A stretch of DNA of 64,000 bases from QKTW01 sp052161885 (GCA_052161885.1 CP197396.1:4092001-4156000), one strand, 5' to 3'; numbered from the stretch's first letter, positions 16,918-25,370 are shown. Notes: a model not told the origin generated them from the letters alone. Program-made: numbers and translations.

Positions 16918-19836
16918 CTATAATATTGCAGCATCCAGATCCCGGGGCAGTATCAGCCGGACAGTGGTACCTGCTTCTCCGGGAACGGAAATTATTTCCA
17001 TATTGCCTGTGCCGGTAACTGCTTTAATGTGATTCAGCCTTTTGTTGATATATTCAATGCCCAATGAAGGTTTATTATGCATTTTGCGTGTTGAATTATA
17101 GTATCCTATTCCATTGTCTGTTACTTCAATAATTAATTTATTGCCAGTGTAGCATACCTGTATGGTAATGCGTTTAATGGTGTTACGTAAGGGCAAAAGT
17201 CCATGTACGATTGCATTCTCCACAAGCGGCTGTATCATTAGCGGAGGTATGTAGCAATACAAAGTATCTTCATCTTTATTGATAATATCAAAGTCAAGTG
17301 TTCCGGCAAACCGGAGTTTTTCAATTTCAATATAATTCCCGATAATGTCCAGCTCGTGCTGCAATGGGATATATTGGGTGCTCATATTGCTCATATTCTG
17401 ACGGATGAGCTTCGAGAACACCTGTAAATATTGATTGGCGGCGTTTTTGTCTCCTGTATTGATAAAGCTCTGAATACTGTTCAGGCTGTTAAATACAAAA
17501 TGCGGATTCATCATTGCATTCAGTGCTTTGAATTCATTATGTGTAGCTGTAATTGCCTGTAATTGCTGCTGTTCTTTTCTGAGGATATACCTGCGGAATA
17601 AAATGAATACTAAGTATGCCAGTAAAGTAAAAATCATTATGGCAGCCGGAATGATAATACGGTAATCGTACCACAGTGGCCAGGCAATATCCAGTACATA
17701 TTTTTTCGGTTTGCCCCAGCCGGAAGATGCATTGCTCACCCGCAGGTACACATACATCTTCCCGTAGTGGGGCAATGATATATCAATACAACCCTGGCGA
17801 AGCGGCTCCCAGCGATGTGCCTGCCTGTCTGTATTCTCCAATGCATACTGCACCTGTATATTTTTAAAGGCAATTGCATGTGCATTTATATACAGCGAAA
17901 TATTTCTCGCATCAGCAGCCAGTTTTACCGGGACGCCATCAGCACGCATCGCTACTATTTTTCTGCCCGGCATATTTTCAGCATCATATTCTACTCTTAC
18001 CACTTCCGGGTCGGGAGGAGCTGCGGCCCCTGTAATGATATGGAGCGGACAACTATAAAACCGTTCTTCTGTAAGTATATATGCAGTGTCGTTATGACAT
18101 TGCATGTTTATTATATCATGCGGATTCACATCAGGGCATTCGGCCGGGGTAAACCTGTATGGAAACGCTGCATACTCCATCAGGTATACATGTTCATTGG
18201 TAATAAGAAATTTCCGGTGACTGTCTATGTCAAATATATGTACCGGGTATGCCTGCTCATTTCCAGGCACAGGCAATTGCCTATACTTACAACTGGCAGT
18301 ATCAAAAAGAAATAGCTGGTTATCCCCGCTGTTGACCAGTATATCTCTGCCCACAGCGCTCAGTAATTTTATAGCATTGAATGAAGGCAACGGATAATGC
18401 CGGTAAATACCATCCCGGTAACTGTTCAGTCCATTCAGTGTAGCAAACCATACGCCACCTCCCGGATTTGTGCATATGGCCATACAGCGCTCATGCAGTA
18501 GTTCCTGCAGCCGGAAATGATGTTGCTGATATGTGATACGAAGCAGCCCGCGTGTGATACGGATATAAAATTCATCTCCGCTGCCGCAAACATCTTTGAT
18601 GGTAGTGACCTTTAATAATGTGTCAGCAATTGTACGTTTCGTAACACTGTCCTTCAATACTATTCTTGCATTAGTACGTGCCTCGCGGCTGTTATAGTCA
18701 TATAAGAAAAGCCAGTCTCCCGACCCGCTGTGCTGCGCAAACTGCAATTTATAATGCGGATGTGCCGTGTCATATGGATGGAAACTCAACGTGTCACAGT
18801 ATACCATATGTCTTTTGGCAGTAATGATCATGCTGCTAAAATGAGTTCCTTTGGCCGCCTGCTCAGTGTGTACCTGCCTGTGATACCATGGCACCATGAG
18901 CAGGCCTTCTTTGGCTGTGGAAACCCAAAGATTGCCCTGCCTGTCTTTTGATACATCCGAGAACCCTTCGTAGCGGTATTTATAACATTTATCACCTTCT
19001 ACGCTCATAAACCCGCTGTATGGGTATACGGCTAAATACTGGTTGCCCGGAAATAGATATATTTTTGTCAATCCCTGCCTTGTATCATCATGAGGTAAGA
19101 CCTTGTATTTTATGACAGCATTATGCGACAGTTTAAAAACTGTATCGGCTCCCAATGCATAGAACCCATTACGAAAGGAAATAGACAAAGGAAATGATCC
19201 TGTCTGTATCCAGTGGCCATTTTCAAGTCTGGAAATTATTAGCGGATTCCCCGCAGCCGGAGATTTGCACAGCATCAGTATCTCCCTGCTTTGTTCATCT
19301 CTGAAAGCAATTTTGGGCAGCTCAACAGATGGTAATGTATCCACAGTGAGGGTTTGTGTATTGATCCGCACAATTCTTTGGCGCTCTGCAACAGCGAACA
19401 ATTCGCTGCCGGCGCAGGTAAGCCCCCATACTACGAACGGCACATGCAGATTGAGCCCGCGAAACTGGCGCGAGTTATATATCCTGTCTGTTCTCGTATC
19501 TATAAAGCAAAGCCTGTTGGTAAATGTCCAGATCCAGATGCGGCCATGTTCTTCGGCAAAAAAGCCAAGCACCTCATTGTCGTCCAGCCCGTCAGTTACC
19601 GTAAAATGCTTTACGGTAAGCCCGTCGTACTTATACATGCCGTTGTTTGTACCTACCCATAAAGTATTTCCGGAGTCTACATAAGTGCTCCATATCTTAC
19701 TTCCGAAAAGTGGTGCATAGCTGCGATGTAATAGGGGGAACTGCTGTGCAGCAGCATAATAGGAAAACAATACCAGGAACAGACCAGTTATAATACGCTG
19801 GTGATGTTTAACCCACACGTGCCAATATCTTTTCAA
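16918..19836 (-). CDS. Beta-propeller sensor histidine kinase, LytS type (pair 1)
   Basis: The 972-aa protein has a signal peptide (cleavage near YYAAAQ), then about 680 residues of two-component-regulator propeller repeats (LWVGTNNGMYKYDG, GRIWIWTF, GNLWVSTAKEGLL, GGVWFATLNGLNSY) and a Y_Y_Y-like sandwich. One membrane helix (about 722-748) and a LytS/YehU-type kinase domain follow. The phospho-acceptor is H779 in MNPHFVFNSLNS, and the ATPase has PLVENAIVHG and DNGIG. The large periplasmic propeller should sense an extracellular ligand. Its first 29 nt overlap the end of the regulator gene upstream, so the two are translationally coupled. The pair sits between the Cys-rich peptide genes, which makes them plausible targets; this is inference. 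Confidence 0.92.
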   Translation of the reverse strand: MKRYWHVWVKHHQRIITGLFLVLFSYYAAAQQFPLLHRSYAPLFGSKIWSTYVDSGNTLWVGTNNGMYKYDGLTVKHFTVTDGLDDNEVLGFFAEEHGRIWIWTFTNRLCFIDTRTDRIYNSRQFRGLNLHVPFVVWGLTCAGSELFAVAERQRIVRINTQTLTVDTLPSVELPKIAFRDEQSREILMLCKSPAAGNPLIISRLENGHWIQTGSFPLSISFRNGFYALGADTVFKLSHNAVIKYKVLPHDDTRQGLTKIYLFPGNQYLAVYPYSGFMSVEGDKCYKYRYEGFSDVSKDRQGNLWVSTAKEGLLMVPWYHRQVHTEQAAKGTHFSSMIITAKRHMVYCDTLSFHPYDTAHPHYKLQFAQHSGSGDWLFLYDYNSREARTNARIVLKDSVTKRTIADTLLKVTTIKDVCGSGDEFYIRITRGLLRITYQQHHFRLQELLHERCMAICTNPGGGVWFATLNGLNSYRDGIYRHYPLPSFNAIKLLSAVGRDILVNSGDNQLFLFDTASCKYRQLPVPGNEQAYPVHIFDIDSHRKFLITNEHVYLMEYAAFPYRFTPAECPDVNPHDIINMQCHNDTAYILTEERFYSCPLHIITGAAAPPDPEVVRVEYDAENMPGRKIVAMRADGVPVKLAADARNISLYINAHAIAFKNIQVQYALENTDRQAHRWEPLRQGCIDISLPHYGKMYVYLRVSNASSGWGKPKKYVLDIAWPLWYDYRIIIPAAIMIFTLLAYLVFILFRRYILRKEQQQLQAITATHNEFKALNAMMNPHFVFNSLNSIQSFINTGDKNAANQYLQVFSKLIRQNMSNMSTQYIPLQHELDIIGNYIEIEKLRFAGTLDFDIINKDEDTLYCYIPPLMIQPLVENAIVHGLLPLRNTIKRITIQVCYTGNKLIIEVTDNGIGYYNSTRKMHNKPSLGIEYINKRLNHIKAVTGTGNMEIISVPGEAGTTVRLILPRDLDAAIL

Positions 19837-20572
19837 TTGTGGAGAAGCGCCTGCGGGAAACCGGCAATGCAGTTCCGCCGGCTACAACAAATGATTTATC
19901 TTTTTCTCTGAGCAGCCGGGAGATATTGCTAATGTTAACGATATAGCTGCGATGAATGCGCAGGAATGTATCCGTTGGGAGCAATTGTTCAAAATCGTAC
20001 AGCGTCTTGCTTTTTACAATCTTTACCTGTGCTCCGTTTTTAAAGTAGACGATATTCGTATAAGGGCCGGCAGCTTCGAGGTAAAAGATATTGCTGAACA
20101 CCACCTTTTGTATTCCATTAGGTTCCTTAAAGATTATATAGTCAGGGTTAAAAGTCAGGCGGGGAGAAGATATATCGACATCATTGCCGGGTGCCGTGCC
20201 CGTTTTCGCTTCCTGAACCGAAGTAATAAGACGATTTATACACGTTGTAAATTCGCTGATGTCTATCGGTTTCAGCAGATAATCGAATGCATTAAGACGT
20301 AGCGCCCTGATGGCGTACTCATCATAAGCAGTAACAAAAATTACTTTAAAATGCTGTTCTCCGGCAAGATTCAGAAAATCAAAGCCGGTACTGCCATTTA
20401 AATGGATATCAAGAAATATCACGTCTGGCCGGAATGTTGCCAGCAGCTCCAGGGCAGCAGTAACATTATCTGCGGATCTTATTTCTGAAAATATTTCTGA
20501 AAAATTGGTTTTTATTATTTGGGCTAGGTTTACAAGTGCTTTTTCAGCATCGTCTATGAGTAAAGTTTTCAT
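19808..20572 (-). CDS. LytTR-family response regulator (pair 1)
   Basis: The 254-aa regulator has a receiver domain with acidic residues D7/D8, phospho-acceptor D55 in VIFLDIHLNG, the T/Y switch region (VTAYDEYAIRAL) and K in YLLKPID. A C-terminal LytTR DNA-binding domain follows (IFYLEAAGPYTNIVYFKNG, FLRIHRSYIVNISNI). LytTR regulators such as AgrA and ComE often control secreted peptides and bind paired 9-bp repeats. It is the first gene of a two-gene unit with the propeller kinase. It was compared by eye with the 42-nt conserved block near the peptide genes; no clean LytTR repeat was found there. Confidence 0.94.
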   Translation of the reverse strand: MKTLLIDDAEKALVNLAQIIKTNFSEIFSEIRSADNVTAALELLATFRPDVIFLDIHLNGSTGFDFLNLAGEQHFKVIFVTAYDEYAIRALRLNAFDYLLKPIDISEFTTCINRLITSVQEAKTGTAPGNDVDISSPRLTFNPDYIIFKEPNGIQKVVFSNIFYLEAAGPYTNIVYFKNGAQVKIVKSKTLYDFEQLLPTDTFLRIHRSYIVNISNISRLLREKDKSFVVAGGTALPVSRRRFSTIEKILARVG

Positions 20573-20979
20573 AATTTATAAATACAAACCAATCATTTAC
20601 CCTCTTACTGGGCCACCCGTTAAAAAACGAAGGTATTACAAATTTATTATCGTATAACACACAGAATTACAAATATGACAATGCGATTAAGCTTCTTTGC
20701 GGAAAGTATAAAGACAAGATATATTGCCCCATCTGTTTATCATATATATATTAAATTGTTTTTGATTGCTGGATGGGATAAATAAGCAGATTGCAAAAGA
20801 TAATGTGTAGCAGGTGCATTACCGCAACTTTTTATTGCCGGTAAGAAAACAAAATTCAGACCGCGTGAGCAGGCTGTAATAAAACTGATGGGCTGCTCGA
20901 AACTTAACGTCAGTTATACAGGTAGCATGTTTTAGGAGACAGAAAATTCAGATAATACTGCACTTATAGCAGTGCATTT
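20573..20979. other. Gene-free AT-rich stretch
   Basis: No supportable gene is present. It should hold the promoter of the regulator gene, but no convincing -33/-7 pair was identified. Confidence 0.5.
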
Positions 20980-21015
20980 AAAGAAGGACTAACTGTTTTT
21001 GTTAGCCCTTCTTTT
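20980..21015. terminator. Terminator hairpin downstream of peptide gene B
   Basis: AAGAAGGACTAAC pairs with GTTAGCCCTTCTT with one mismatch around a 7-nt loop. T-rich flanks occur on both strands. It lies about 95 nt beyond the stop of peptide B. Confidence 0.7.
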
Positions 21016-21110
21016 TGTGCCAATATATAGGGAAGGAAAATCAGAGAAGTGGCACTCAATAACAGTGTTTGTATGTACTCATCTTCATAGGATACTGTTT
21101 CTGGGGCTGC

Positions 21111-21308
21111 CTAGTTCAATATTACACATATACCCGGAGCTCCGGTCTTTCCATTACCTGTGCAGGTAAGCCCTGCGCAGCAATCTCCGGAATTGTCGGT
21201 GCAGCCATTGGTACATACTGCTCCCAGTGTTTTGCAGGCTTGTGCAGGTGGTTGAATTGCTTTGCCGCCTTTGATTGATCTCATTTCGGCATTGGTGAGT
21301 TTTTTCAT
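21111..21308 (-). CDS. Double-glycine leader peptide B, knottin-like seven-cysteine core
   Basis: The 65-aa precursor has the leader MKKLTNAEMRSIKGG and a 50-residue core with seven Cys: C-x6-C-x3-C-x6-CC-x4-C-x11-C. Peptide C shares this exact framework apart from two loop lengths. Ignoring the third Cys, it resembles the inhibitor-cystine-knot layout C-x6-C-xn-CC-xn-C-xn-C found in knottins; that is a pattern match, not a proven fold. The odd Cys could dimerise or be free. The leader marks it for export with cleavage after GG. A terminator lies between this gene and peptide C upstream, so it may rely on readthrough or its own promoter. It lacks an obvious copy of the 42-nt block. Confidence 0.82.
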   Translation of the reverse strand: MKKLTNAEMRSIKGGKAIQPPAQACKTLGAVCTNGCTDNSGDCCAGLTCTGNGKTGAPGICVILN

Positions 21309-21347
21309 AAATAAATCAGGTTTGTTCTTTGTGGAAATGGATTTTTC

Positions 21348-21389
21348 AAAAAAAGTATAACAGCATTTCTTTTTGTGCGGCTGTTATAC
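21348..21389 (-). terminator. Intrinsic terminator between peptide genes C and B
   Basis: GTATAACAGC (21355-21364) pairs perfectly with GCTGTTATAC (21380-21389). On the minus strand the stem is followed by T7. Confidence 0.88.
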
Positions 21390-21408
21390 ATGGAAATATT
21401 GCTGCTCA

Positions 21409-21615
21409 TTAAAACGAAGCAACTGTGCTGGCAATACATTTACCTGCAATAATACCGCCGCCGGAGCATATAGATCCAGGACAACATGATACCGGAGTCT
21501 CAGGGTCTGTACAGCTGCTGCCGCAATACGAGCCTACCGGAAGACAGGCTGGTTTCGGGGGAAGTGCTTTTCCACCAAAGACATTTTTCATCTCATTTTT
21601 TGACAACTTTTTCAT
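21409..21615 (-). CDS. Double-glycine leader peptide C, knottin-like seven-cysteine core
   Basis: The 68-aa precursor has the leader MKKLSKNEMKNVFGG and a 53-residue core with seven Cys: C-x6-C-x3-C-x8-CC-x4-C-x9-C, the same framework as peptide B. The core begins KALPPKPAC, with prolines before the first Cys as in A and B. It is 86 nt downstream of the C39-like/VKOR/thioredoxin gene on the same strand, which strongly suggests a functional link through disulfide formation. The 42-nt conserved block in the gap shows it can also be transcribed separately. Its function (bacteriocin, toxin or signal) cannot be told from sequence. Confidence 0.83.
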   Translation of the reverse strand: MKKLSKNEMKNVFGGKALPPKPACLPVGSYCGSSCTDPETPVSCCPGSICSGGGIIAGKCIASTVASF

Positions 21616-21638
21616 TTGTAATTTTTTTTAAAAACAAT

Positions 21639-21680
21639 AAATACGCTTACTCTTTTCTGAAGGTTTTCGGCGGCCCCTTT
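21639..21680 (-). promoter_or_regulatory. Conserved 42-nt block upstream of peptide gene C
   Basis: The minus-strand copy of the block at 16582-16623, 36/42 identical without gaps and ending 23 nt before the peptide C start codon. It lies wholly between the oxidoreductase stop and the peptide start. Confidence 0.75.
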
Positions 21681-21684
21681 ACTC

Positions 21685-21694
21685 CGCTGCAGCG
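21685..21694. promoter_or_regulatory. 10-bp palindrome before the block of peptide gene C
   Basis: CGCTGCAGCG is a perfect dyad 4 nt upstream of the conserved block. Its sequence differs from that of the gene A dyad but its place is the same. Confidence 0.3.
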
Positions 21695-21701
21695 CCCCGG
21701 G

Positions 21702-23318
21702 TTAAAAAAAGTTTTGTAATTCGTCTGCACTGTAGGTTTCCGGCAAGCGATGTCCATTGATAAATAAAGTAGGCGTGTAGGTGATTTCGGCAGCATCGCA
21801 CCAGCGTGTCATCTCTTCTATTTTTTCATCCTGCTGTTTCAATTCACCATTCATCGGGTATTTTGTGGCAAAGGCAGTATAATCCTTTTCTGCAGCAAGA
21901 TACCAGTCGTCAGTAGCTTTCGCTGTTATAGCAGCATCTCCCATTGCAGCAATAGCCAGCAGGTGTTTCACAGGAGCCGAGCGCTTATCTTTTTCTGACG
22001 GGGTAGCTGTAAAAATGAGTTTTATATTTACATCCGGGTTGTGGGCTACCAGGTTATGCAGCACCGGATGCACGCCTGCGCATGGCCCGCAGTAAGGGTT
22101 ACAAACCTTAATGATTGTATTTGCAGCGTCTGGGTTGCCAAGTGTAATACCTATATGCTGATAACCATCTGGCGCCGGTGCCTGTTCCTGCAGCAAAGAA
22201 GAAAAAATGCCAGGAGTGTATAATAAACGTTTGTATGCCGCACGGTATAAGGGCATTTCTTTTGCATTGTGCAGTATTGGTTTCAATATGTACCATGCAA
22301 GTATGGGTATAGCAAAACAAAAGATACCAGCTGATATAGGCGCCCAAGTCCATGCAGAAGAAGAGTACAGCCCGTTGTACAGGTGGGTTGCAGCCCAGCA
22401 GAGCTCACCCAGCAGCACTGCCTGCACCGAGAGGCAAAGCGGGCACCATTGTTTCACTATTCTCCACTGATAATAAATGCTGAAGGGTATGTAGGCAGAT
22501 GCACCAATAGCTGCGGGTACCAGCCATAAAGCTTTTGCAGTATAGTTTATACCCGGAAACAGCAGGAACAATGTTGTCGCTGCGAAATAAAAGAAACCGG
22601 CTTCACTCCATGAAATACCCACTACTTTTGCAGCGCTGCTATGCAGAACGGCGTCACAGTTGGTTTGTTTTCCTGCGGTGCAGATGCTTTTTACCCAGCT
22701 GTTTTCTTTGTCGATATCATAGACGAGCAATATAACAGCAGCAGCTGTGCCCAATAATTTTAGTAATAGTACCGGGAAGAAGTAGAGATACAATGCCGGG
22801 GATCCCAGGTTTATAACAGTTGCTATGCCCAGCAATAATGCACATATAGCTGTTACGGCAAGCATGCTCTTTCTCTTTGTCTGCTTCTGCTCCTGTTTAC
22901 GGATTTGCAGATAGTTTTTTTCACCACTGTCAGCGGAGGGAACTGCACTAAATATGATGTTTTCCCACTGTTCAATAAATGCTTCGCGGCTCAGTGCTTC
23001 TGTTTTGCGGCCATCGGCTGTAAACAATATGTTCTCGCTGTTTAGCGCAGTCACAAGCACAAAATCTTTCCCGCCGGGCCTGTGATTCATATAAGCTATG
23101 AACGGAGGTTGTAATTCATCCAGCTTCTCTGTCGATACTTCATAAGCTGCATTTTCTATTCCGAATTTATCATAAGTCGCACTGAGGCTGTAAAGGCTGG
23201 GATAGTAAGGGTCTTCTTCGATCCTGTTTTTAAGGCTGGTAGCTGTAACCGGAATCCGAAGTTGTTGTGCCAATGCAATTGCTACCTGTGCCAGGGAAGT
23301 ATTGAATGATTGTGCCAT
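21702..23318 (-). CDS. Degenerate C39-like / VKOR / thioredoxin fusion oxidoreductase
   Basis: The 538-aa protein has three parts. Residues 1-125 resemble a C39 peptidase fold (PYYPSLYSLSATYDKFG, PPFIAYMNHRPGGKDFVLV) but lack the catalytic Cys, and the usual His position reads Asp, so it should bind rather than cut. Residues 150-345 form a VKOR-type membrane domain with loop cysteines C213 and C221 and the active-site CPLC (292-295). Residues 385-538 form a DsbA/thioredoxin domain with CGPC (410-413) and cis-Pro in YTPTLFING. VKOR re-oxidises the thioredoxin domain using quinone, so the protein should make disulfides outside the cytoplasm. Its neighbours are Cys-rich double-glycine peptides, the obvious clients; the C39-like part may hold their leaders (inference). 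Confidence 0.9.
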   Translation of the reverse strand: MAQSFNTSLAQVAIALAQQLRIPVTATSLKNRIEEDPYYPSLYSLSATYDKFGIENAAYEVSTEKLDELQPPFIAYMNHRPGGKDFVLVTALNSENILFTADGRKTEALSREAFIEQWENIIFSAVPSADSGEKNYLQIRKQEQKQTKRKSMLAVTAICALLLGIATVINLGSPALYLYFFPVLLLKLLGTAAAVILLVYDIDKENSWVKSICTAGKQTNCDAVLHSSAAKVVGISWSEAGFFYFAATTLFLLFPGINYTAKALWLVPAAIGASAYIPFSIYYQWRIVKQWCPLCLSVQAVLLGELCWAATHLYNGLYSSSAWTWAPISAGIFCFAIPILAWYILKPILHNAKEMPLYRAAYKRLLYTPGIFSSLLQEQAPAPDGYQHIGITLGNPDAANTIIKVCNPYCGPCAGVHPVLHNLVAHNPDVNIKLIFTATPSEKDKRSAPVKHLLAIAAMGDAAITAKATDDWYLAAEKDYTAFATKYPMNGELKQQDEKIEEMTRWCDAAEITYTPTLFINGHRLPETYSADELQNFF

Positions 23319-24070
23319 AAAGACTACATGCCGCTTTATAAAAAATACTGAAACAAAACATGCGAAAACACGTTTGTTGTGATAATCTGGTTCACTGCGA
23401 TACCCCGGAGAACTATTGACGAAATAACATTATTGATATATTAAGCGGCCATACAATTTACTGAATGACTGAAAAATTTATTAAACGGTAATAAATTATG
23501 GTGAAGAGCAGAAAGTCCGGATATGGAAATCTCTGTTTTTTTATCAGCAGAATGTATGCCTGCCCAATTTTTTCACCGGCAGGCAACCACCTCCTTTAAT
23601 TCTGTATATGTTAATGAAAGCAACACATATAACCCATTCATGGACGAATTCGAAGTAATTACGCTGCAGCCGGAGCTGATTACCACAGATAACTTCAAAC
23701 AGTTATTTCCCGGCGTAACGCTTAAGATCTTTTAAAGGAGTTATCTGTTATGGGTAACAATTTCATAATGTGGTCTTAACAATTGCATCATGTGGCATTT
23801 TAAACTTTGCACATATAAGGAAAACCGGCAGTTACCATCGTGTGTGTGTTTGATGCTAGCTGCCACGGTTTCCGAAAAATACGCTTACCCTCACCGCATG
23901 TTTAGATAAATAAGACCGTCCCTTCCGGGCGGTTTTTTGTGCATGTATATACCCGACTGTTTATGTATTTAAAATGAATAAAATCTAATATAAATTTCTA
24001 AATATATTTTTGAAAATTAAATTAATTATATAAATTTATATACACTTTTTATCACTATAACTTTTTTACT
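23319..24070. other. 750-nt stretch without a convincing gene
   Basis: An open frame of 70 codons at 23523-23735 has no recognisable features and is not called. The stretch holds a 12-nt match (23877-23888) to the end of the conserved peptide-gene block and an orphan terminator at 23909-23938. The last 120 nt are very AT-rich and precede a T9SS cargo gene. Confidence 0.5.
23909..23938 (+). terminator. Orphan intrinsic terminator
   Basis: GACCGTCC pairs with GGGCGGTT (one G-U pair) and is followed by T6 on the plus strand, yet no gene ends before it. It may close a short RNA. Confidence 0.6.
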
Positions 24071-25351
24071 ATGAAAAAACTAAATCTGCTTCTGGCAGCA
24101 GTATTCCTTTGCGCCAGTATTTCCAATGCACAAGTTACTGTAACGTTCAAGCCCGGCCCTGCTGCTGGCGTAGACGCCGAAATCATGACCTCCTATGGCT
24201 GTATTATGAGTAACCAGACAGTTCCCATGGAAACCATTAATATGGGTGGGGCTGCAGAATCGGACTATATTGACTGGACCTACAATGCTATCGGGTGTAG
24301 CCATGGTACCACACGGAGCCTTATTACGTTTACCGGGCTCAGCACTATTCCTGCCGGTGCAACTATCTTGAGTGCTACACTTAATATGTATGGCGTTCCT
24401 ACAAGCGGTAATTACGGCAATTCTTCTTTTCCGGGCAGCCCGTATGGTACTACCAATGAAGGCTGGGTACAGCGTGTGACAAGCTCATGGGCCGAGAATA
24501 CTGTAACATGGAATACACAACCTTCGGCAACTACCACGAATGAGGCCGCATTGCCGGTAACCACATCCCAGTTCGGGTTTAATGCTTCTGTAAATGTTAC
24601 TGCGCTTGTTCAGGATATCATTTCATCCGGCTCAAATAACGGCTTTATGCTCTTACTCCAGAATGAGGCAATTTACAGGGCCGTTCTGTTCGCATCAAGT
24701 GATCATTCAGACCCCACTCTATGGCCTGAGCTCGTAGTGACCTATTCTACCTGTTTTGCCGACTTTACTTACTGTGCTTCTACTTCCAGCCCGTATAAGT
24801 ATACATTCAGCGACGATAATCCCCAGCCTGGAGATATGAGCGACTGGTATGTTGATGGAAATCCTGTCGGCTCTGGTACTCCGTTTACATTCGATTTTGG
24901 TGGGGCCGGCCAGCATAAAATATGCCAGATGGTAACAACACAACAGGGAGACAGGTGTGAAAAATGTATTGCGCTGTGTATTGCTGACAATGGCAAACCG
25001 CAAAGTGACGGAACCGCAGCTCAGAAAGCTGGCACAGCTCCCACTGTAATGCCTTTGCAACTGGCACCCGAAAAAATTCCGGTAACAGATAAGGCTGCTT
25101 TACAGATCGCTGATATAACTCCTAATCCAACCAATGCAGGATGGAGCGTTACAGTAAAATCTGAAATATCTTCTGAAGCTGACATTACGATATATGACCT
25201 GAAAGGTAATATACTTCGTAAAGAACACCGTAAGCTGGAACGCGGAGATAACAAAGTAACGGAAGCTGGTGAGAAAATGGGAACCGGTGTTTACCTGATA
25301 GAAGTAAAGACAGCAACCATGACTATTAAAGAAAGACTGCAGAAATTATAA
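24071..25351 (+). CDS. Secreted DNRLRE-domain protein with T9SS sorting domain
   Basis: The 426-aa protein has a signal peptide (residues 1-20, ending SNAQ). A DNRLRE-type domain follows at about residues 25-225 (RSLITFTGLSTIPAGATILSATL ... SSWAENTVTWNTQP ... FMLLLQNE), a beta-rich module common in surface and matrix-binding proteins. A short Cys-containing PKD-like region (about 230-300) leads to a Pro/Ala linker. The last 75 residues are a type A T9SS sorting domain (ITPNPTNAGWSV ... YDLKGNILRKE ... GTGVYLIEVKT). It should be secreted through T9SS and attached to the surface or released. Substrate is unknown. The gene is monocistronic with a strong terminator. Confidence 0.9.
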   Translation: MKKLNLLLAAVFLCASISNAQVTVTFKPGPAAGVDAEIMTSYGCIMSNQTVPMETINMGGAAESDYIDWTYNAIGCSHGTTRSLITFTGLSTIPAGATILSATLNMYGVPTSGNYGNSSFPGSPYGTTNEGWVQRVTSSWAENTVTWNTQPSATTTNEAALPVTTSQFGFNASVNVTALVQDIISSGSNNGFMLLLQNEAIYRAVLFASSDHSDPTLWPELVVTYSTCFADFTYCASTSSPYKYTFSDDNPQPGDMSDWYVDGNPVGSGTPFTFDFGGAGQHKICQMVTTQQGDRCEKCIALCIADNGKPQSDGTAAQKAGTAPTVMPLQLAPEKIPVTDKAALQIADITPNPTNAGWSVTVKSEISSEADITIYDLKGNILRKEHRKLERGDNKVTEAGEKMGTGVYLIEVKTATMTIKERLQKL

Positions 25352-25370
25352 AGAAGATACAATGTTTCTA

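Noticed and set aside
20674..20784. 36-codon frame starting MTMRLSFFAE
   Set aside because: Too short, no leader motif or cysteines, and no promoter or terminator that fits.
21486..21719. Open frames (also 16459-16674 minus) sharing KYAYSFLKVFG
   Set aside because: The shared peptide is only a translation of the conserved 42-nt regulatory block in antisense frames.
23523..23735. 70-codon open frame between the oxidoreductase and the T9SS gene
   Set aside because: No leader, domain, promoter or usual composition; the DNA is AT-rich intergenic sequence.
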